Of a stretch of DNA of 64,000 nucleotides, positions 23,811 through 35,274 are shown piece by piece (positions within the stretch are counted from its first letter, which is position 1; the number at the start of each line of letters is the position of its first letter). A program made the position numbers and the translations under genes. Location of the stretch: positions 7,039,068 through 7,103,067 of the forward strand of contig CM046841.1 in NCBI GenBank assembly GCA_025618425.1, in the 5' to 3' direction. The notes beneath the pieces are model-generated. The model made no database searches and had not been told where the DNA came from. It saw nothing but the letters and a program-made list of their open reading frames with translations. This DNA is from Heliocidaris tuberculata (Eukaryota; Echinodermata; Echinoidea; Camarodonta; Echinometridae).

Positions 23811-25549
23811 TACAAGTCTATGAATGACAGAAATATGATAAACAAATACAGATTTGATTTAAAGCCCCTGCCCTGATCATGCCAAGGCCAACTATTTCTT
23901 TACAAGCAATGCAATATCTTTGACGTCACACATGTTTTGACATCTTGCAAATTGTTAAAGGAGAATGAAACCCCCAAAATAAATGCATTTTAATAGAATC
24001 AGAGAAATCAAAGAAGCATATCAGTGAAAGGTTGAGGAAAAACGACGACTAATAAAAAAGTTATATTTGAAATCCTAAAACTGCTAAATGAATGGATATC
24101 TGAAATTGGCAATGTCCTCATTATGCTAATAAGATGCTGTGATGTAAATGTGCTATATTTTCCAATTGCCTTAAAATAATGTTGTAAAAATCCACTTTCC
24201 TTGATCTTAGAAAATTTGATTTCTGTATTATATGTGGTGTTCATAAATTTATTCCTCACAGTATATTTCAAGCACATTGTTGATAATCCAATTTTCTTTG
24301 TTTAAAAGCTGAAATCTGATAATTTTCTTATTCATTACCTATAAAGAGAGAGAGCACAAAAACATCATAGCATCTCATTAGCATAATGAGTATGCAGCCA
24401 ATTTCATTTAGCGATTTTAGGTTTTTAAAATCTTCATAACTTTTTTATTCTTTATTCTTTTTCCACAAACTTTCAGTGATATGCTTCTAAGATTTTTCTG
24501 CCTTGGGTTTCATTCTCCTTTAACTTCAGTCGCTGCAGCTGCAGATCCATCAGCCACAGCATCAGTGCATATGTCTCACACCACATACATGTAGAGTGTA
24601 CATCCCATAAGTGGGCAGCGAACATATCTTGAGTAGGAACGCATATTTTTTTCACTAGCTTGTTTTTTTTGCACAAGTTTAGTTTAGCACTTTCCATCGT
24701 AACCCCACTCATATATAGGTCCATATGTGTCCTTTACTACATTGTCAATTTGACAAATGGAGTGTCAACTTTAGACATGTTGGATTTTAATAATATTGAG
24801 AAATAAGTTGAATTTGCTCACCATTAGTCAAAGTTTTGGAGGAATCCTCCTTTATTTGCTAATTTCGCTTGTTATTCCTCGACTTTTAATTCCAAATGTT
24901 GAAAATGGTATTTTGTACAGCTTTTTCTCGCTCCTTGTGTTTACGGTAGCAAGGACTGGTTCTCGCTACCATCCGTCCTGAGAATCAAAATGGCATATCC
25001 GCAATGGCCGGTTCAATATAATGTAGATTGCAATCTCCCATGATTTTGAGTCATAGCCTATTCGAAGCGATAGTTGTGACACATGTACATGTACAAGTGC
25101 ATGCTCAGAGTTCAATTTATGGAGCTCCGATCCGAATGGTATTCGGGGCTCCATGAATTTGACCTGTGATTGAGCGTATGTCCATAGTTCTGTCTCTCTC
25201 AAGTAACTACATGTATGTCCTGAGTTGTGTTTTGATTCATTTTGATCAGTGTTTTTGGGGCAAGCTTTTATGCATTGTCAAGTTCCTCCATCTGCTATAT
25301 TTTGATTTAGCTCCACAAACATGGATTTTTTTTTACTTTGTTTAAAAAAGAAAAATGATTATGAAATTACAGTGCTTTATTTTAGGCTACATGCGGTCAA
25401 TTTTGAATAAATTCCTATTCCTATTTATTTTTGTCAAAATCAGTTTCAAATATAAGTGACTGAATAATTATGTAGACTAGTCCCTGATACTCTATACGTC
25501 CATGTAATCTCAGTTGGTTAAGTCTAACCCAGAAAACCGGTTAGTTCTT
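23811..25549. other. Intergenic between zinc-finger gene and LINE
   Basis: Contains the decayed exon copy at 24473-24724. Otherwise AT-rich with no supported gene. The zinc-finger gene's promoter should lie just above 23810, but no TATA box or other clear element was recognised. Confidence 0.5.
24473..24724 (-). pseudogene. Decayed copy of the 44.8-45.1 kb exon
   Basis: The minus strand reads KKICVPTQDMFAAHLWDVHS..CMWCE, clearly related to KRIRVPNQDEFAAHLLEVHCMWCE in the exon at 44779-45092. DNA similarity continues through the Ala/Asp-rich part (GCAGATCCATCAGCCACAGC), with a gap where the other has a Pro/Gly-rich insert. Later sequence diverges. Either an old retro- or segmental copy or a second family member that lost its frame. 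Confidence 0.6.
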
Positions 25550-26086
25550 ACCTTTTTATAAGTGAAATGTGTAATAATATGATTGCTATATTTGTTGCAT
25601 GCTCCAACCTTGCCTGTGTTTCGCTCTGTTTTTTCTCTCTAATTTCGGAAATAATATCTACTCTTTTGATGACAACTGGACATCGCTGTTATTAGAATCG
25701 CTTGGTAAAGAGATGTAAATCTGTAAGTACGTTATATATGACTTCCAGAGACAACATTTTTGATCGATGAACCGCTGATTTTGTCTTGCTTTGCTATACT
25801 ACTAGATACAGTCCCACAGCAATACTTCCATGTACGGTAATCTTGCCTGCTAACTTGCCATAGGTCTAGACTTCTAGATTCTTCAGACATTATTTATAGG
25901 ACCTTACACTCTGCTGCTTTGGGTAATTAACATCACAAACACCTGGACTGTATTTTATTATGATAGTTGCTGTTCATCATATTATACAATAGACATCACA
26001 TATCTTCTTGCCACCTGTTTCTTTGTTCTTCATCGAAATGTCGAGGCCTTCAACTCGTTCCAACTCAGCAAGTGCTGTAAGTGTAA

Positions 26087-26773
26087 GTGAGATCATCATT
26101 GATTTATTTCAGACCGACAAATTCTTGCAACAGATTAAAGAAATTGCCAAATCTATTGCGAAAAGAAATCGCTGATCAAACATCTGGGAAACTACAACAA
26201 ATGATTGAGCACAATGAGAGTAGGATTCATGACCTTGAAGTCACAATAGATAACAGGGAACACAGATTGAAGAAGGTAGAGGAAGAATTACAGAAGAAGG
26301 AAAACAAACTTCAGGAGTTAGAGATGACAACAAATAATCTACAACAGTATTCGAGGCGTTCATCATTGCGCATTTTTGGCGTTCAGGAGAATGCTAGTGA
26401 AGACACAGATCAACTGATCTGCGACATCAGTAACACGAAACTTCACATCCCCTTAACGCGTGATGATATCGACCGTTCTCATCGCACTGGGAAGCGCACT
26501 GGGCAACGTCCGCGGTCCATCATTGTCAAATTCTGTAGCTATCGGAAACGCAACGAAATCATCAAGGCACGCAAGAAGTTGAAAAATACTGGAATAACGA
26601 TACAAGAGGATCTGACCCCACAAAATGCAAGTCTGTACAAGAAAACCTACCAGTCATCCAAGGTGGAGTCTGCCTGGACACATGATGGGAAAATCATCGC
26701 CCTGGTGAACGCTAGCGGTGGAAAAAAAATAACTAAACTCATCGGAAGTGAACTTGATCTCCGATCGCTATGA
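26087..26773 (+). CDS. LINE ORF1 (coiled-coil nucleic-acid-binding protein)
   Basis: Encodes a protein with a long charged heptad-like region (roughly residues 20-85, EHRLKKVEEELQKKENKLQE core), then SRRSSLRIFGVQENASED, the start of an RRM-like fold seen in many LINE ORF1 proteins, and a basic C-terminal half. Such proteins coat the element's RNA. The true start is probably ATG 26038 in a neighbouring frame: that frame gives a Ser-rich lead and VSEIIIDLFQTDKF before stopping at 26173. The A-run 26161-26164 looks one base too long, splitting the ORF. Confidence 0.8.
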   Translation: MRSSLIYFRPTNSCNRLKKLPNLLRKEIADQTSGKLQQMIEHNESRIHDLEVTIDNREHRLKKVEEELQKKENKLQELEMTTNNLQQYSRRSSLRIFGVQENASEDTDQLICDISNTKLHIPLTRDDIDRSHRTGKRTGQRPRSIIVKFCSYRKRNEIIKARKKLKNTGITIQEDLTPQNASLYKKTYQSSKVESAWTHDGKIIALVNASGGKKITKLIGSELDLRSL

Positions 26774-26972
26774 ACAAACTAATTCTTATCATACATGTAA
26801 GGGGAGTTGACCCCTCTGCTTTATCATGTATAGGACTCAGAAAAAAAAAGAAAGAATATATGTCTCTGGATGGAAATCTCAATCTCCACTTTTGTTACCC
26901 CCTGTATTTTTTTTTTTTTCCTTTTCTTAGTTCCATTTATTTATTCTTTGTTATATTCTCTGTCTAAGTGTA

Positions 26973-29900
26973 ATGTCACAATTTGTATGTGTAGTCTGTG
27001 AAAGGCAAATTTCTGATATAAATAATCTTACATGTCATGTTTGTGAAGATCACTTAGATTCCTTACGGGCTTTGGAAGATGATTTTGGTCTAAATACCCA
27101 TTACTATACAACATCAGACTATAATAAAATTCAAAATTCAAAACCCAAAAATAAATGGTTAACCATTGCTCATTTTAATTGTAGAAGTTTAAAGAAAAAT
27201 ATTGACAGTCTTGAATATGTTTTATCAGAAATCAAATGTCCATTTTCTATAATAGCAGTATCAGAAACTTGGTTCAGAAATGAGGAATGTGTATACATAA
27301 ATGGTTATCAGTTTGTTGGAAAAGGGAGAGATGATAAACGAGGTGGAGGAGTAGGTTTTTATATAAAAACTGGCTTGAAATTTAGGAGACGTTCAGATCT
27401 TGATGTTTTTAATGATTTCATTGAGGTCCTTTTTATTGAAGTATATTGTAAATATTCAAGTAAAATCCTTGCCATCTTTTATAGACCACCTGCTCAATCA
27501 GTTACTTATTTTCTAAATGCATTAGAATTACCACTGCATCAATTAACAAAAGAGGAGAAAGAATGTATTTTAATTGGCGATTTTAATTTGGACTTATTAA
27601 AGGTTACTTCGTGCAATAATGTAAATAGTTTTATTGATATTTTAAAGTCTTATTCTTTTGCTCCCTTGATTGTAAAACCTACGAGAATAACTACACAATC
27701 TGTCACCCTCATAGACAATATATTTACAAACAGACCTGAAAATAATATAAATGCTGGGATACTCCTCACTGATGTGAGTGATCATCTCTCTATTTTTTGT
27801 CAATTGCAATTTCTCTTTGATGATGATGATCCTGGTGCAATATATAGGCGTGCAATAAATGACTCAAACATTTCTATGTTCTGTGAAAGGCTACTTATGA
27901 CAAACTGGAGTGAGATTTTAAAATATGATTATGTAGACAGTGCTTTTGATGTATTTATGAAATATTTCCTTGAAACTTACAACAAATGCTTTCCATTTCA
28001 AAAAGTGAAAATAAAACAGAGACAACAAAAGCCTTGGTTTGATGCTGAACTTAAAAAAATGTGCAAAAAGAAAAATATTCTGTTTCGAAAATATATCAAA
28101 AATCCATCTTCTTATCGGAAAAACGTATACTCATGTTATAGAAATGTAGTCAACAGTGAGATACAAAAACATAAACGAGAATATTATTTTTCTAGATTTA
28201 AACGTGTCAAAAGTAATATTAAGGCAACTTGGAAAACCATAAATGATATTTCAATGAAAGTTCAGGAAAAAATGCAATGTGATTTTATTGAACGAAATGG
28301 TGAACAGATACATGATAAACAGGCTATTGTCCAAGCATTTAATTACTTTTTTAGCACTATTGGTAGGGACACTGTAAATAGTGTACCTGATGCCTCTGTT
28401 GATTTCTTGCATTTTTTACCTAAAAGGGACTTCTCAAAGTCTATATTTATGAAGCCAGTTGAAATTGCTGAAATATTTGAAATTGTTAAAAAACTTGAAT
28501 CATGTAAAACCCCAGGATATGATGATGTTAATATTGCTGTTCTCAAGAAATCTATTGCTACATTTGTTTTACCGCTGTGCAATTTATTCAATATGTCCTT
28601 ACAAGTTGGTGTCTTTCCTACTGCTCTCAAGAAGGCTAAGGTGATTCCTGTGTACAAAAAAGGAGATAAACGCATTTTAAGTAATTATAGACCAATATCC
28701 ATTTTATCTACTTTTTCAAAAATCTTCGAAAAACTAGTTTATAGTCGTCTATTTTCCTTCTTGTGTAAAAGAGATATATTATACCATAAACAGTATGGGT
28801 TTAGACAAAACTACAGTACATATATGGCTCTTTTGGATTTTACAAATATTATTGCTAAATCATTTGAAGAGAAAAAAGTTGTTATTGGTATATTTTTAGA
28901 TCTTACCAAGGCATTCGATTGTATAAGTCATCATATACTATTACAAAAATTACAGTTTTATGGTATTCGGGGCACTGTATTTAAGTGGTTTTCCAGTTAT
29001 TTAAAAAATAGGGTGCAATATGTATGTGTAAATAATGTATCTTCTGAAATCACACATAACCCATTTGGTGTCCCTCAGGGATCAGTATTGGGTCCCTTAT
29101 TGTTTTTGTTGTTTATTAATGATATTCAATTTGTAAGTGATATTTTACAATCGATAATTTTTGCAGACGATACAAGTTTATTTCTGTCTGGTAAAAATAT
29201 TGATACATTGTGTTTTATTATTAATACGGAACTTAAAAAAATTGATACATGGTTTAAAGCAAATAAATTAAAATTGAATGCACAAAAAACTTGCTGCATG
29301 TTATTTCAGCCAAAAAACAAAAATATTAATACTTCCTGTATGAAAATAAGTATCAACGAACAAAATATATCGATTGTAAATTCTACAAATTTTTTAGGAG
29401 TAAAAATTGACAACAAACTGACTTGGAAAGAACATGTAAATTATGTATCATGTCAAATATCTAAAGCTATTGGTGCAATAAACAGAATAAAGAAAATTGT
29501 ACCTTTTAATATTCTTCTTAATCTGTATAATACCATGATCTTACCATATCTTAGTTACTGTAATATAGTATGGGGAGATTGTGCTAAAACTCATTTAAAT
29601 CGAATTTTAATTCTCCAGAAACGTGCAATACGAATCATTTTCAACTTACACCCTTTCTCCCACACTGCTCCTGTATTTAAAAAACATAAGGTATTAACAA
29701 TTTATGATATACATAAGCAACAGATCGGTATCTTTATGTTTTCTTATTCTAATAATATACTTCCAAAGTTTCTAGACGATTGTTTTATATATAATAGAAA
29801 TGTGTCTAATTATGAAACTCGTCAATCTAATTTTTTCCACCTACCAATGTTAACTTATGATTTCTCAAGAACAACAATTATTTATGCCGGGCCAAAATTA

Positions 29901-29993
29901 TGGAACCAATTGCCTCAAGAAATTCAAATATGCCCAACACTGTCGATGTTCAAAAGAAAGCTTAAGAAATATCTTGTCAATGATTATGTTTAA
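26973..29993 (+). CDS. LINE ORF2: endonuclease and reverse transcriptase
   Basis: 1006 codons, uninterrupted. Residues 1-30 hold two Cys pairs (CVVC, CHVC). An APE-type endonuclease follows: HFNCRSL (~67), SETWF (~98), GDFNLDL (~202) and catalytic SDH (~268). The reverse transcriptase covers about 480-760 with YRPISILSTFSK, LTKAFDCISHH, GVPQGSVLGPLLF (~699) and catalytic FADD (~730). A C-terminal region of ~200 residues has PYLSYCNIVWG and LWNQLPQEI, typical of CR1/L2-like ORF2. It nicks DNA and copies the element's RNA at the target. No RNase H domain was recognised. All key residues seem present, so it could be active. Confidence 0.95.
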   Translation: MSQFVCVVCERQISDINNLTCHVCEDHLDSLRALEDDFGLNTHYYTTSDYNKIQNSKPKNKWLTIAHFNCRSLKKNIDSLEYVLSEIKCPFSIIAVSETWFRNEECVYINGYQFVGKGRDDKRGGGVGFYIKTGLKFRRRSDLDVFNDFIEVLFIEVYCKYSSKILAIFYRPPAQSVTYFLNALELPLHQLTKEEKECILIGDFNLDLLKVTSCNNVNSFIDILKSYSFAPLIVKPTRITTQSVTLIDNIFTNRPENNINAGILLTDVSDHLSIFCQLQFLFDDDDPGAIYRRAINDSNISMFCERLLMTNWSEILKYDYVDSAFDVFMKYFLETYNKCFPFQKVKIKQRQQKPWFDAELKKMCKKKNILFRKYIKNPSSYRKNVYSCYRNVVNSEIQKHKREYYFSRFKRVKSNIKATWKTINDISMKVQEKMQCDFIERNGEQIHDKQAIVQAFNYFFSTIGRDTVNSVPDASVDFLHFLPKRDFSKSIFMKPVEIAEIFEIVKKLESCKTPGYDDVNIAVLKKSIATFVLPLCNLFNMSLQVGVFPTALKKAKVIPVYKKGDKRILSNYRPISILSTFSKIFEKLVYSRLFSFLCKRDILYHKQYGFRQNYSTYMALLDFTNIIAKSFEEKKVVIGIFLDLTKAFDCISHHILLQKLQFYGIRGTVFKWFSSYLKNRVQYVCVNNVSSEITHNPFGVPQGSVLGPLLFLLFINDIQFVSDILQSIIFADDTSLFLSGKNIDTLCFIINTELKKIDTWFKANKLKLNAQKTCCMLFQPKNKNINTSCMKISINEQNISIVNSTNFLGVKIDNKLTWKEHVNYVSCQISKAIGAINRIKKIVPFNILLNLYNTMILPYLSYCNIVWGDCAKTHLNRILILQKRAIRIIFNLHPFSHTAPVFKKHKVLTIYDIHKQQIGIFMFSYSNNILPKFLDDCFIYNRNVSNYETRQSNFFHLPMLTYDFSRTTIIYAGPKLWNQLPQEIQICPTLSMFKRKLKKYLVNDYV

Positions 29994-30312
29994 CTAGGTT
30001 TAATTTTACATAAATGCCCTTTCTGTGTTTGTTTTTTGTAATGGATTTGTCTGGTTTAATTCTATATGTTAATCTTTTGTGTCATTGTATCTTGTATTTC
30101 TATCTTATTTTTAGTATATTTAAGAAACATTTTATGTAAATTTAATTATCTTTGGGAATAACCTTGATAGGCCAAATGGCCTTTGTTTTTCCCCCCACAT
30201 TATGATTTCAATTGAAGATGTTTCATTTTAATGTTTTATTATTGTATATATGCATATAAATTGTACTTGTGATTTTTAATCAGATGTGGAAATAAAACTT
30301 GAACTTGAACTA

Positions 30313-32764
30313 TGGTATAAAAGAATTATGGGCAGAAAACTGGGTGAGTTTGGGAACACTGAACTCTTTTGTTCACCCTTCATTATTATTCAGAACATTC
30401 ACCTCTGCTCATACTCATCCCATATCATCCTCATTGGTTCACCTTTCACCCTTGGTTATTCTCCTTTCTAGATTCTTCCATTCTCTGTACTTTTATTGGT
30501 TACTTGATATTTCATTTGCATGTATAATTTAATTATATTGCATGGGAAGGGAGGTCTGCTGTGCAGGCCAATAAATTAGAGTACTTCTGGACTTCTTCTT
30601 GTCCACATCTTTATTTTGAGTACTTCTATTTTACTACACCTATTTTTACATGTAGGTTCTTCTGATATTGATTTGGTGCTCTCGCTAGCTGATACTTTGA
30701 CTGAGTTTGATTCTTTTATGATTGATTGTGGGGTGTTTCAGCGTGAATTTGTGAAGTGTTACACATGTATGGTGTATGAGGTAATCTTAAGATAACCTCG
30801 TATGTGTACGAGTGTCGTAACCCTCACTATTACTAGCCGACAAGGCCTGGCCACACGGCATGGAGCGAAAGCCTCACCCTAGCCAAAGCTATGGCCATAT
30901 CATACAGGAAAGATCACATTTGCTCACTTAGTTGTCAGGGAAGTTGTCGCTGGTCTTGGCAATGACGGTTTTGTGAAACAGTTAGCGGACAAGTTGAGTG
31001 ACAGCATTGAGATGTTGCTGATCTTGTCGTTATGACAGGTGGATGAAACAACCACCACAACCACAACCACAAGCCACCGCTCGTGGGTGTCCTGGTACAT
31101 GGGCAATTTTCTTTGGCTACATGTACATGTACGTGCTCTATGTTGTTGTTTTTTTTCTCCCCTTTTTGGCGCTTTCAGAGAGACCTCAACTTGGCCTTCC
31201 ACGACCTTTCTTCTCATTACTCTTCATGAACTTCGACCAATAGCGTACCGTATTCAGTGTGGGTAAAAATGGTCACAAGCTATGGAAAGACGTACGTGCA
31301 TACATGTAGCCATAGTAATACATGTAGGCAGCATAATGCTTTCACACGCTAGCCTAAATGCAGGCCGGCAGCGCGTGCAGGCCGTCAGTGTTCAAGCGGC
31401 TACTTGACTCAGCTTCTCGCATCACGCAGCTTACACACATGCACACGAACGACTACATGTAGGGATGACTCGAGACCGTGCGCTGACTTTGGTATCTTCA
31501 AAAAAGCCAACAAACGGAAAAAAAGAAAACTTTCTTAGGACATGTATAATTTGGCTATCATTTGGTATACAGATCATTGAATCGTGACTCCAGTCTACAT
31601 TTTAAATCTTAACCATATAATGATATTGTCATTGACCTTGCATGCTCATAAATTATTCTGTGACTGTACTGGGCATGGCTGGAGAAGCAAAACAAATTTA
31701 AATTGTTTTTGTATCAAAACTCGCCATTAGTATGCATTACTGGGCCAATGCAGTGTACAAGACATTATATGTGTTTTGGTAGTAAAAAGGAAATTAGAAA
31801 GAAACATGTTAAATATATAGTCTTACGTTGCTCTCCTTGTCTTTAAAAAAAATGTTTGTACAAGATCATTTGGTATTCCATCATTGGTTTCTAGTGAATT
31901 TTACTGTTATATATATGGAAGGAACGCTAGATCATGGCAATATACCCCAACCACTCCCTGCACAACAATCTTCAGGTTTCGCATGAGATAGCATTAGTCC
32001 AGATTCTGGCCATTTCTTTCTTTTTTTTTAAAGTAAGACCCATACAAACCTATCGCACGCAAGCCAGTTACTACAATCATGTAGTACATGTATATACATG
32101 TACATGCACTATGCACAGACCGCGATAACCCCACTTTACCCGAAAACAGGACTAAAAAATGTGTGCGAGTCTCACACGCCATCAACGTCTAGGGTATGTA
32201 TAGTGCATATCACGGAGCGCTCACTGAAAACAGTCCAGGCAGTCGACTAAGATAGCATGTGTGTCACTGTGTGTCTTGTTGGAAGTTTATATCCCTGACC
32301 CAGCATCTAAATTATTTTTTGCCTTATCTTTGTTCAATATCCCACTTTAAGAGGTGAAATCTTCACAGCATCTTTGTAAAATTGCTAGTATCTTCCCATT
32401 TATCAACATACATGTTCACATTACATTTAAGTCATATATTTTGTTAATTTTTCAAACCATTGTGAATTCATTTTCGAATTGGGAAGATGAAAGGCACATG
32501 CCTTAATCTCCCTGGTTATACCTCTGGATGTGTATGTATGTCAAAAAAATTGATGAATCACCATCATAAAATCCTGAGGCTGTATAAATGGAATGGGTAG
32601 GTATTTTTATTATTTAGCCGTTGACTACTGAATTCTCATTCCCATAGGCTTAATACAGGAGCCAACCGGTTCCGTAGTCTATGGATTAATGTATGTCAAG
32701 CTTATGAAGTATTCTTTAGATCTTCATACGAAAATAATGAAATAATAGAAAATCTGCAGAATAA

Positions 32765-32810
<46 letters not shown>

Positions 32811-33387
32811 GGTGATATGTCTTTACCTAAACAACAAAATGCCAGGCTAGGGTGGAGGGTCATGTTTTATCCTCCCTGTGCCATGATTCCTTTAAAAATA
32901 TAAAAAAATATTGTATATAAAAAAAAAAAAAAATTTTAAATATTTAAAAAAAATAAAAAATAATATATATAGTCTATTACAATACTCTAATATTTTCGAA
33001 TATTTTTTTTGAAAAATATTTTTATGATGTTGTTTATAGATCTAATTCTTGGATTTATTGCAGAAGAGTTTCACATCTCAACATTTTGATTTCCTATTTT
33101 GTTACATGAGGTGACAGCCAATGTAACTCAAGCCCTGGAACACTCATAATTCATATTAAATTTGTATTTGTGGCAGTGGCACAAATCCATTTTGAAATTC
33201 GGGGGGACATTCCCTCCAAAATTCTCTGACAAGCCAAAAAAAAAAAAAGAAAAAAAAAAGAAGGTTATTCAAAAAGGGAGGGGGGGGGGGGGGGGGGGGG
33301 GACATTCACCTCCAAAATTCTCTAACCAGCAACAAAAAACAAAAAAAAAGTTTATTCAAATTATTCAAAAAGGTGGGGGGGGGGGGG
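30313..33387. other. Intergenic: simple repeats, no supported gene
   Basis: Includes an imperfect palindrome near 30.78-30.81 kb (GAGGTAATCTTAAGATAACCTC), an ACC/CAA microsatellite near 31.04-31.08 kb, ACATGTA clusters, and a very long poly-G run (32766-32819). A 40-codon open stretch at about 30911-31036 (plus) has coding-like composition but lacks support. Confidence 0.5.
32766..32819 (+). repeat. 54-base poly-G run
   Basis: An unbroken run of 54 G after ATAAC and before TGGTGATATG. Such a run is prone to form quadruplexes and to change length; its exact length in the assembly may be unreliable. Confidence 0.9.
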
Positions 33388-33858
33388 CACTCACGGGACC
33401 ATCACTATATGGAGCTCTGTAAATTTCAGCCTGTTTCGACCTCAAAGTTGAAGAGGTAAAAACACCAATATAATCAGCAAAATTTTGAGAAAATACTTCC
33501 TTCTATATTTTAGAATGATAGAATATCTAATTTCATGCCAGATCCTTTGATAGGATCTTTATCATCTTGATCAAGTGAAATTTTCAGGCTGTTTTTGGTC
33601 GGTGATCTTGCTCCTCTGCCGAATAATCGCCTTAGTCGCAGCAATTTTTCAGAACAGAATGAGCAAAACATGTGTTTTTTACCTCTTCTAAGTCGAATTT
33701 CGCCTAAGTCGAACAGATTTCTGTGGTCCCAAGAGATTCGACTTAGGCAGAGTTACCTGTATGTGCAAGATATCACACACTGCTATGGGAGGCAATTGCT
33801 CACGGTATGAAGGTACAGAGTGCAAGGTTATCTCCAATAACCTCGCATAAGTGTGAGT
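33388..33858. mobile_element. MITE family B, copy 1 (with nested insert)
   Basis: From CACTCACGGGACCATCACT to AGTGTGAGTGG. The same sequence occurs in reverse at 42178-42541, sharing AAATTTCAGCCTGTTT, TCATCTTGATCAAGTGAAATTTTCAGG, and a terminal GGTTATCTCCAATAACC palindrome. This copy is about 110 bp longer because of the AAGTCGAA element at 33619-33765. Poly-G tracts adjoin both ends. Confidence 0.65.
33619..33765. mobile_element. AAGTCGAA repeat, nested copy
   Basis: Contains several CTAAGTCGAA words and GTGGTCCCAAGAGATTCGACTTA, matching the element at 40287-40468. It interrupts MITE family B copy 1; the 42-kb copy of B lacks it. Confidence 0.6.
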
Positions 33859-34072
33859 GGGGGGGGGGGGGAGACATTCGCCTATCTTCAAAAAGGTGGG
33901 GGGACATGTCCCCCTGTCCCCCCCCCCCCCCCCCCCTGGATTTGCGTCCATGATTTGTGGAATAAGTATAGAGGGGTCTAACCCTCTCCAATTTCTGCAA
34001 CCAAATCAAAAGAAGAAAAAAAAGCCCTGTGTACAACGTGAATAGCCAATAATAGACCCCCTAGCCTAGGTG

Positions 34073-34156
34073 AATAAGCCATTTCGGGGTTAATGTCTGC
34101 GCATGTGCAGTAACCCCGGAAGCCATATCGGCGCTGGGTCGAAAGTACCAAAATTC
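34073..34156. repeat. Left terminal inverted repeat
   Basis: Outer part AATAAGCCATTTCGGGGTT and inner part GGGTCGAAAGTACCAAAATTCT match the right end in reverse complement. The middle (containing GCGCATGTGCAG) is diverged between the two ends. Confidence 0.75.
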
Positions 34157-34729
34157 TGAAAAACTCCGTGAGCTCCCCTAGCCCTTTGTTTACCTACGCT
34201 CGCTTGAGTGTTGTTCTTCGTGCATGTTTTCTGAATGTAAGTTTGATATATTTCGAAAAACAGACGATTGTTTTCGTAAAACATAGCACAAAATAGCTTT
34301 TTAGTGAATAGGTGTATTTTATGTCCCAGTTCAGAGGTAATCAAAGTCTGCTGTCATCCGGCTTGCGACTGCAGTCGTATCGTGTGTTTCGGTCCCATAT
34401 GTGTAAATATGTGTTAGCTATACTGATTTTGAGGAAGAAATTAAATTCATAAGTTAAACGTTGCGTTGTTCACCGGACTATAAGCATTGAATATCAAAAT
34501 GTAATTGCTCATTGTCAGATCGTGTCTGCAGCTGCAGTATTGAACTGCTGAATAATAAAAAAGACCTCCAAGACTAAGTCTACGCCTACGGTCATGACGG
34601 TAATAATAATAACCTCGCATGCCATAAGTGTGACTACTGTGAGTGTATTCTACCAGCATTTTTATAGCTAGCCTAGGCTATACTATAGTCTTGTCTTAAT
34701 AATGTTTATTATTATAAAATGGCGATTGG

Positions 34730-34866
34730 GGCATCGTTTCATCAAACCATCATAAGTACAAGTTCGCTGAAATCCCATTGAAAGGCATGTTAATTTTAAT
34801 GCATGTTTTTCAATGGGATGTCGGCGAACTGGTACTTATGACGGTTTGATTTGATGAAACGATGCC
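34730..34866. mobile_element. Foldback element inside the transposon
   Basis: Arms of about 55-60 bp, from GGCATCGTTTCATCAAACC to its reverse complement GATGAAACGATGCC, both holding TCCCATTGAAA and a diverged AAGTACAAGTTCGC. The central loop is short (TAATTTTAAT). Upstream of the transposase gene, so it may affect its promoter. Confidence 0.75.
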
Positions 34867-35055
34867 ATGGATCCTAATCAAATGATTGGCTGAGAGCTAT
34901 CACATGGCCAGTCCTTTATTTTGCCCAACAGCGACTTATGACCGGTACTAATGAACACTCGAAGCAAAAAAATAACTTTACTCAAAACAACACAACGCAG
35001 GCTAATTAATTTTTTTTTCTGTGACATTATCATATGACAAGGATCCATGTCACCG

Positions 35056-35066
35056 TATTATAAAGG
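35056..35066 (+). promoter_or_regulatory. Possible TATA box of the transposase gene
   Basis: TATTATAAAGG lies 209 bp upstream of the THAP start codon, within the transposon's left part. Position and sequence fit a core promoter, but no transcript start is visible. Confidence 0.3.
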
Positions 35067-35274
35067 CAGTGTATACAGCCACACGCGTGTCTCTACCATA
35101 CGGCCACACATATGTATATTAATGCATGGTGGGTAGAATACCTAGGGTCACAATGCAAAATGTGTTTAAATCCTATCTCGTCTGTCCGAATGGTGGCAAA
35201 ATACAATTTTGTTTTTTTTTTCTACATCCCCCTTCTTTCACTTGCTTTTTCAGAAACCTCTCGTCTCGACTAGT

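Larger units (their letters stand above)
25550..30312 (+). mobile_element. Nearly full-length non-LTR retrotransposon (LINE)
   Basis: Two ORFs (26087-26773 and 26973-29993), a 3' UTR of about 300 bp, and a terminal AATAAAACTTGAACTTGAACT tail. Short TTGAAC-type tails are typical of several CR1/L2-group LINEs. The left boundary is only approximate because no target duplication or second copy was found. The element is AT-rich and very little damaged, so probably young. Clade assignment within the CR1/L2/Jockey group needs a tree. Confidence 0.85.

Noticed and set aside
30911..31036. 40-codon plus-strand stretch KITFAHLVVREVVAG...
   Set aside because: A CAG precedes it and it ends in a stop, so it could be a last exon, but it is too short to support without a partner exon.
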